Assembly: GCF_004745635.1 (NCBI RefSeq)
Contig: NZ_SRLB01000051.1
Location: 1 to 32,180 of the forward strand
Origin: Methylobacterium nonmethylotrophicum
GTDB lineage: Bacteria > Pseudomonadota > Alphaproteobacteria > Rhizobiales > Beijerinckiaceae
DNA: 32,180 bases
Direction: 5' to 3'
Shown here: positions 29,961-32,180 of the stretch, piece by piece
How positions within the stretch are numbered: position 1 is the first letter of the stretch
Layout: each line of letters starts with the position of its first letter
Position numbers and translations under genes: made by a program
Notes under the pieces: generated by a model
What the model was told of the DNA's origin: nothing
Seen by the model: the letters and a program-made list of their open reading frames with translations, nothing else
The model's database searches: none

Positions 29961-30842
29961 TCAGGCGAGAGTCGTGCCATTCAAAATTGATCTTGAAGCA
30001 AATTCCGACATAACTATGTCCATTTCGGCATTAGTTGGTGCGCCCTGACTAAAGATGAAATCTCCCTCTCTCATGCTGGCTAAGGCGTCGCGTACCAGTC
30101 CCATCGCCGCAAGTGCAAGGCTGCCTCCGATCGACACGCGCCGCACGCCGAGACGCGCGAAGTCGGCGATCGTCAATGTGCTCTCGCTGCCGCCGCGGGC
30201 GCCGAGTACATTCAATGGCGCATCGATGGACGCGGCAAGGCGCTCCACCGTCGCGGCATCCATCGCCCCTGGGATGAACACGCAGTCGGCTCCCGCTGCG
30301 GCGTAGGCTCCTGCCCGGCGGACAGCCTCGGCGAAATTCGCCTCAGCGAAGGCCGAGTTCCGGCGGACGAGGTAGGGATCGGTCCGCACGTTCAGGACGA
30401 AGGGGCGATCCGTCCGCGCGATCACGTCGCGTGCAGCACGAATGCGATCGCACATGCGCTCTGCCTCGATCAAACACGGATCGCCCCCGACGCCACTGTC
30501 CTCAATGTTGGCACCGGCGACGCCGACCTCAATGACAGCAGCCAAGGTCGTAGCAACATCTTCGGGGCGCGGACCGTATCCGTCTTCCAGGTCCGCGGTT
30601 ACCGGCACGTCGACAGCGCGAACGATATGAGCAACTTGCGCAACCATCTCATCGCGCCTCAACACTCCTTCCGGTACGCCAAGAGCGTGGGCGATACCTG
30701 CACTGGTGGTAGCAATGAACTCGAAGCCTGCCTCGGCCATCAGGATTGCGCTACCGGCATTCCAAGCGTTTGGCAGAACGAGGATGCCTGGTTCGGCATG
30801 GCGCGAAGCGAAGCGGGTCAACTGGCCGATGGTGGCTGGCAT
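29961..30842 (-). CDS. isocitrate lyase / phosphoenolpyruvate mutase family protein
   Basis: 293 residues. Features of the family are LVLPNAWNAGSAILMAEAGF, ATTSAGIAHALG, VTADLEDGYG (D84, E86, D87), GANIEDSG (E114, D115), RTDPYLV and ADCVFIPGA, all on a TIM-barrel plan. Members cleave or form C-C or C-P bonds next to a carboxylate using Mg2+; this branch, without the isocitrate lyase KKCGH loop, includes oxaloacetate hydrolase-, carboxyvinyl-carboxyphosphonate mutase- and 2-methylisocitrate lyase-like proteins, and I cannot pick one. ATG at 30842 has AGAGAGGAAA upstream. It is divergent from a LysR gene, its probable regulator. Confidence 0.88.
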   Translation of the reverse strand: MPATIGQLTRFASRHAEPGILVLPNAWNAGSAILMAEAGFEFIATTSAGIAHALGVPEGVLRRDEMVAQVAHIVRAVDVPVTADLEDGYGPRPEDVATTLAAVIEVGVAGANIEDSGVGGDPCLIEAERMCDRIRAARDVIARTDRPFVLNVRTDPYLVRRNSAFAEANFAEAVRRAGAYAAAGADCVFIPGAMDAATVERLAASIDAPLNVLGARGGSESTLTIADFARLGVRRVSIGGSLALAAMGLVRDALASMREGDFIFSQGAPTNAEMDIVMSEFASRSILNGTTLA

Positions 30843-30905
30843 GGCATATTTCCTCTCTGCCGATGAAAGCTGGACTCAGCGTCTCGGTGTGTCCAATGCA
30901 TTGTT

Positions 30906-30919
30906 ATTCAGCCCTGAAT
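30906..30919. promoter_or_regulatory. perfect palindrome, candidate LysR operator
   Basis: ATTCAG-CC-CTGAAT in the 93-base gap between the PEP mutase-like gene and the LysR gene, 17 bases before the LysR start. A T-N11-A spacing, as in LysR sites, occurs across it. Confidence 0.5.
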
Positions 30920-30935
30920 CAGGAATTTGCATCAC

Positions 30936-31886
30936 GTGACCCTCGACGAGCTAGAAGCCTTCGTGACGGTTCTAAGGGAGGGTGGAGTGACGCGCGCGGC
31001 GGCAGTGATCGGGCGCTCGCAGCCTGCGGTCAGCCGACGGATCGAGCAACTCGAAGCTGATCTCGGTTGCACGCTTCTGGAACGTACGCCGACGGCCGGC
31101 GTGATCGGACCGACGGAGGCTGGTCGGGCCCTGCTGCCGCATGCCGAGGCGGCGCTTGCTGCGACGCGCGACGCGCGTCGAGCGGTGGAGGCAGTGGACC
31201 GCGGCGGTACGGGCGAGGTTGGCTTGGCCGTGGTTGGCACACTCGCGACCTCTGCTTTCGCGGCAACCTTGCGTCAGTTCTCCGCTGAATTTCCAGCAGC
31301 GCGGCTCGTGCTTCGCACGGCCACGAGCCGAGACGTGAGCGCGATGGTCCGCCGCGGTGAGGCGACGATCGGCCTCCGTTACGGAGACGATGACGATCCG
31401 ATCCTTGAGACGAGTCCCGCAGGACGAGAGACCCTGCTGGTGGTGGCCGCCGCGGAGCGTGCATTACAACTCGCGGGGGCGAAAGGCGGAGGCGGCACCT
31501 TGCATGGGCAGTCCTGGATCGGCTTCCCGCTGACCCGTGACGGCGGATCGTTCGGCGAAGCGCTTCAGGACATGCTCGGCCGCATCGGCCTCGGAGCAGC
31601 TCCGGTGACGCCCGTGGACGGGCTAACGGCACAATTGCGACTCGTAGAAGCGGGCATTGGTCTGGGGCTGCTACCCGCCTCCATCGTGGAGGACGGGCTC
31701 ATACGTGGCAGCTTGGTCAGGGTACCAATAGATGCACCAATAGAGACGACGGTGCCGATCACTTTGATTAAGCGCCGTGGCGCCTACTTGTCGGCGGCAG
31801 CGCACGGCCTTGCCAAGGCTCTTCTGGCCGGCAGCGAGCGAGAGACCTGTCTTCACGCCCGGGGTGTGTTGGCACCCTTGAGATGA
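30936..31886 (+). CDS. LysR-family transcriptional regulator
   Basis: 316 residues. The N-terminal helix-turn-helix is LDELEAFVTVLREGGVTRAAAVI followed by GRSQPAVSRRIEQLEADLG, with LLERTPTAGVIGPTEAG next. The effector domain begins near GEVGLAVVGTLATS and has the usual two-lobe LysR plan. The start chosen is GTG at 30936 (VTLDELEAF), 10 bases after AGGAA; TTG at 30927 would leave almost no room for that ribosome site. It probably controls the divergent PEP mutase-like gene and itself through the palindrome at 30906-30919. Confidence 0.9.
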   Translation: MTLDELEAFVTVLREGGVTRAAAVIGRSQPAVSRRIEQLEADLGCTLLERTPTAGVIGPTEAGRALLPHAEAALAATRDARRAVEAVDRGGTGEVGLAVVGTLATSAFAATLRQFSAEFPAARLVLRTATSRDVSAMVRRGEATIGLRYGDDDDPILETSPAGRETLLVVAAAERALQLAGAKGGGGTLHGQSWIGFPLTRDGGSFGEALQDMLGRIGLGAAPVTPVDGLTAQLRLVEAGIGLGLLPASIVEDGLIRGSLVRVPIDAPIETTVPITLIKRRGAYLSAAAHGLAKALLAGSERETCLHARGVLAPLR

Positions 31887-31897
31887 TCTGTCTGGTT

Positions 31898-32104
31898 TCA
31901 GTCTCTCGCTAACTCAGCAGGTGGCGACACCTCCTCCAACCCCAACCACCCAGCCAAAAGCCCCCCGCGCGCCCTTTGTGCCGCGTGCACCACGAGCCGC
32001 GACCCCGCCCGGTCCGCCTTCAGATCCACCCGCCCCACCAGCTTCTCCCCGAACAAGAACGGCAGCACGTAATACCCGTACTGGCGCTCGGCCGCCGGGG
32101 TGTA
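31898..32104 (-). pseudogene. truncated YcaQ-family glycosylase gene (3' remnant)
   Basis: On the minus strand this reads YTPAAERQYGYYVLPFL, then FGEKLVGRVDLKADRAGSR, LVVHAAQ and LLAGWLGLEE before a TGA. It parallels the C-terminus of the intact glycosylase at 20580-20800 almost residue by residue, apart from an internal deletion of about 15 codons. Homology stops at about 32104, where the intact gene would continue into FRYRIEI; instead unrelated sequence begins. No start codon or N-terminal domain exists in the window. It is a broken paralogue or duplication product, probably cut by an insertion at its left edge. Confidence 0.8.
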
Positions 32105-32180
32105 GGGCCTGTTGTCACTTGAACCTATTGCGGTCGTGAGCGTTTCCGCGCTTTGAGCGAGGAGACGCGATGCTGACGGA
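32105..32180 (+). other. possible edge of a mobile element with an incomplete gene start
   Basis: Unrelated sequence begins exactly where the ycaQ remnant breaks. Near the window end, GAGGAG precedes an ATG at 32170 that opens a frame running off the end (ATG CTG ACG). A transposase start just inside an insertion element is the simplest explanation, but only four codons are visible. Confidence 0.3.

Overview
The window looks like a chromosomal piece of a GC-rich alphaproteobacterium, most likely Methylobacterium or a close relative (order Hyphomicrobiales). Support comes from strong G/C bias at third codon positions, a GAAC-N7-GAAC LexA box, a NepR-type anti-sigma factor gene, GGAAC-N16/17-CGTT (sigma-EcfG type) promoters, and alphaproteobacterial-style DnaE1 and GshA. 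No rRNA, tRNA or CRISPR array was seen.

Layout. 1-3.9 kb: a less gene-dense stretch with two dispersed repeats, a His-rich outer-membrane-type protein and a secreted PAP2/vanadium haloperoxidase-like protein. 3.9-5.6 kb: a PRISE-type SDR and a coupled MmcQ/YjbR plus small-protein pair. 5.7-12.6 kb: a sugar locus on the minus strand (ABC ATPase, permease, binding protein, aldo/keto reductase, COG3618 lactonase, RhaM-type mutarotase) with a divergent GntR/FCD regulator. This is the upper part of a non-phosphorylating L-fucose/L-rhamnose-like pathway; the dehydratase and later steps are not here. 12.7-17.7 kb: small proteins, an SDR, a secreted phospholipase-A2-like protein, an orphan NepR, an ABC exporter and a small secreted protein. 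17.8-20.8 kb: ilvD and a YcaQ-like DNA glycosylase. 21.3-25.4 kb: small proteins, a NudK-like hydrolase overlapping a TusA-like gene, a Gly/Tyr-rich secreted protein and gshA. 25.6-29.4 kb: a 34-residue membrane protein behind a LexA box, then dnaE1. 29.6-32.2 kb: an AT-rich small gene, a PEP mutase/isocitrate lyase-family gene divergent from a LysR gene, a truncated second ycaQ copy, and a possible mobile-element edge.

Two regulatory themes are the best leads. First, the 34-aa single-span membrane protein has a textbook LexA operator lying inside its promoter, the arrangement of the Caulobacter SOS division inhibitor SidA. Second, two promoters match the sigma-EcfG general-stress consensus exactly (before the PLA2-like gene and the Gly/Tyr-rich gene), two more match closely, and a stand-alone NepR gene lies among them, suggesting a cell-envelope branch of the general stress response. 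Also notable are in-frame tandem repeats inside two signal peptides (15 bp and 12 bp units) and a ycaQ 3' remnant about 11 kb from the intact gene. All functional calls come from reading motifs by eye; no database search was run.
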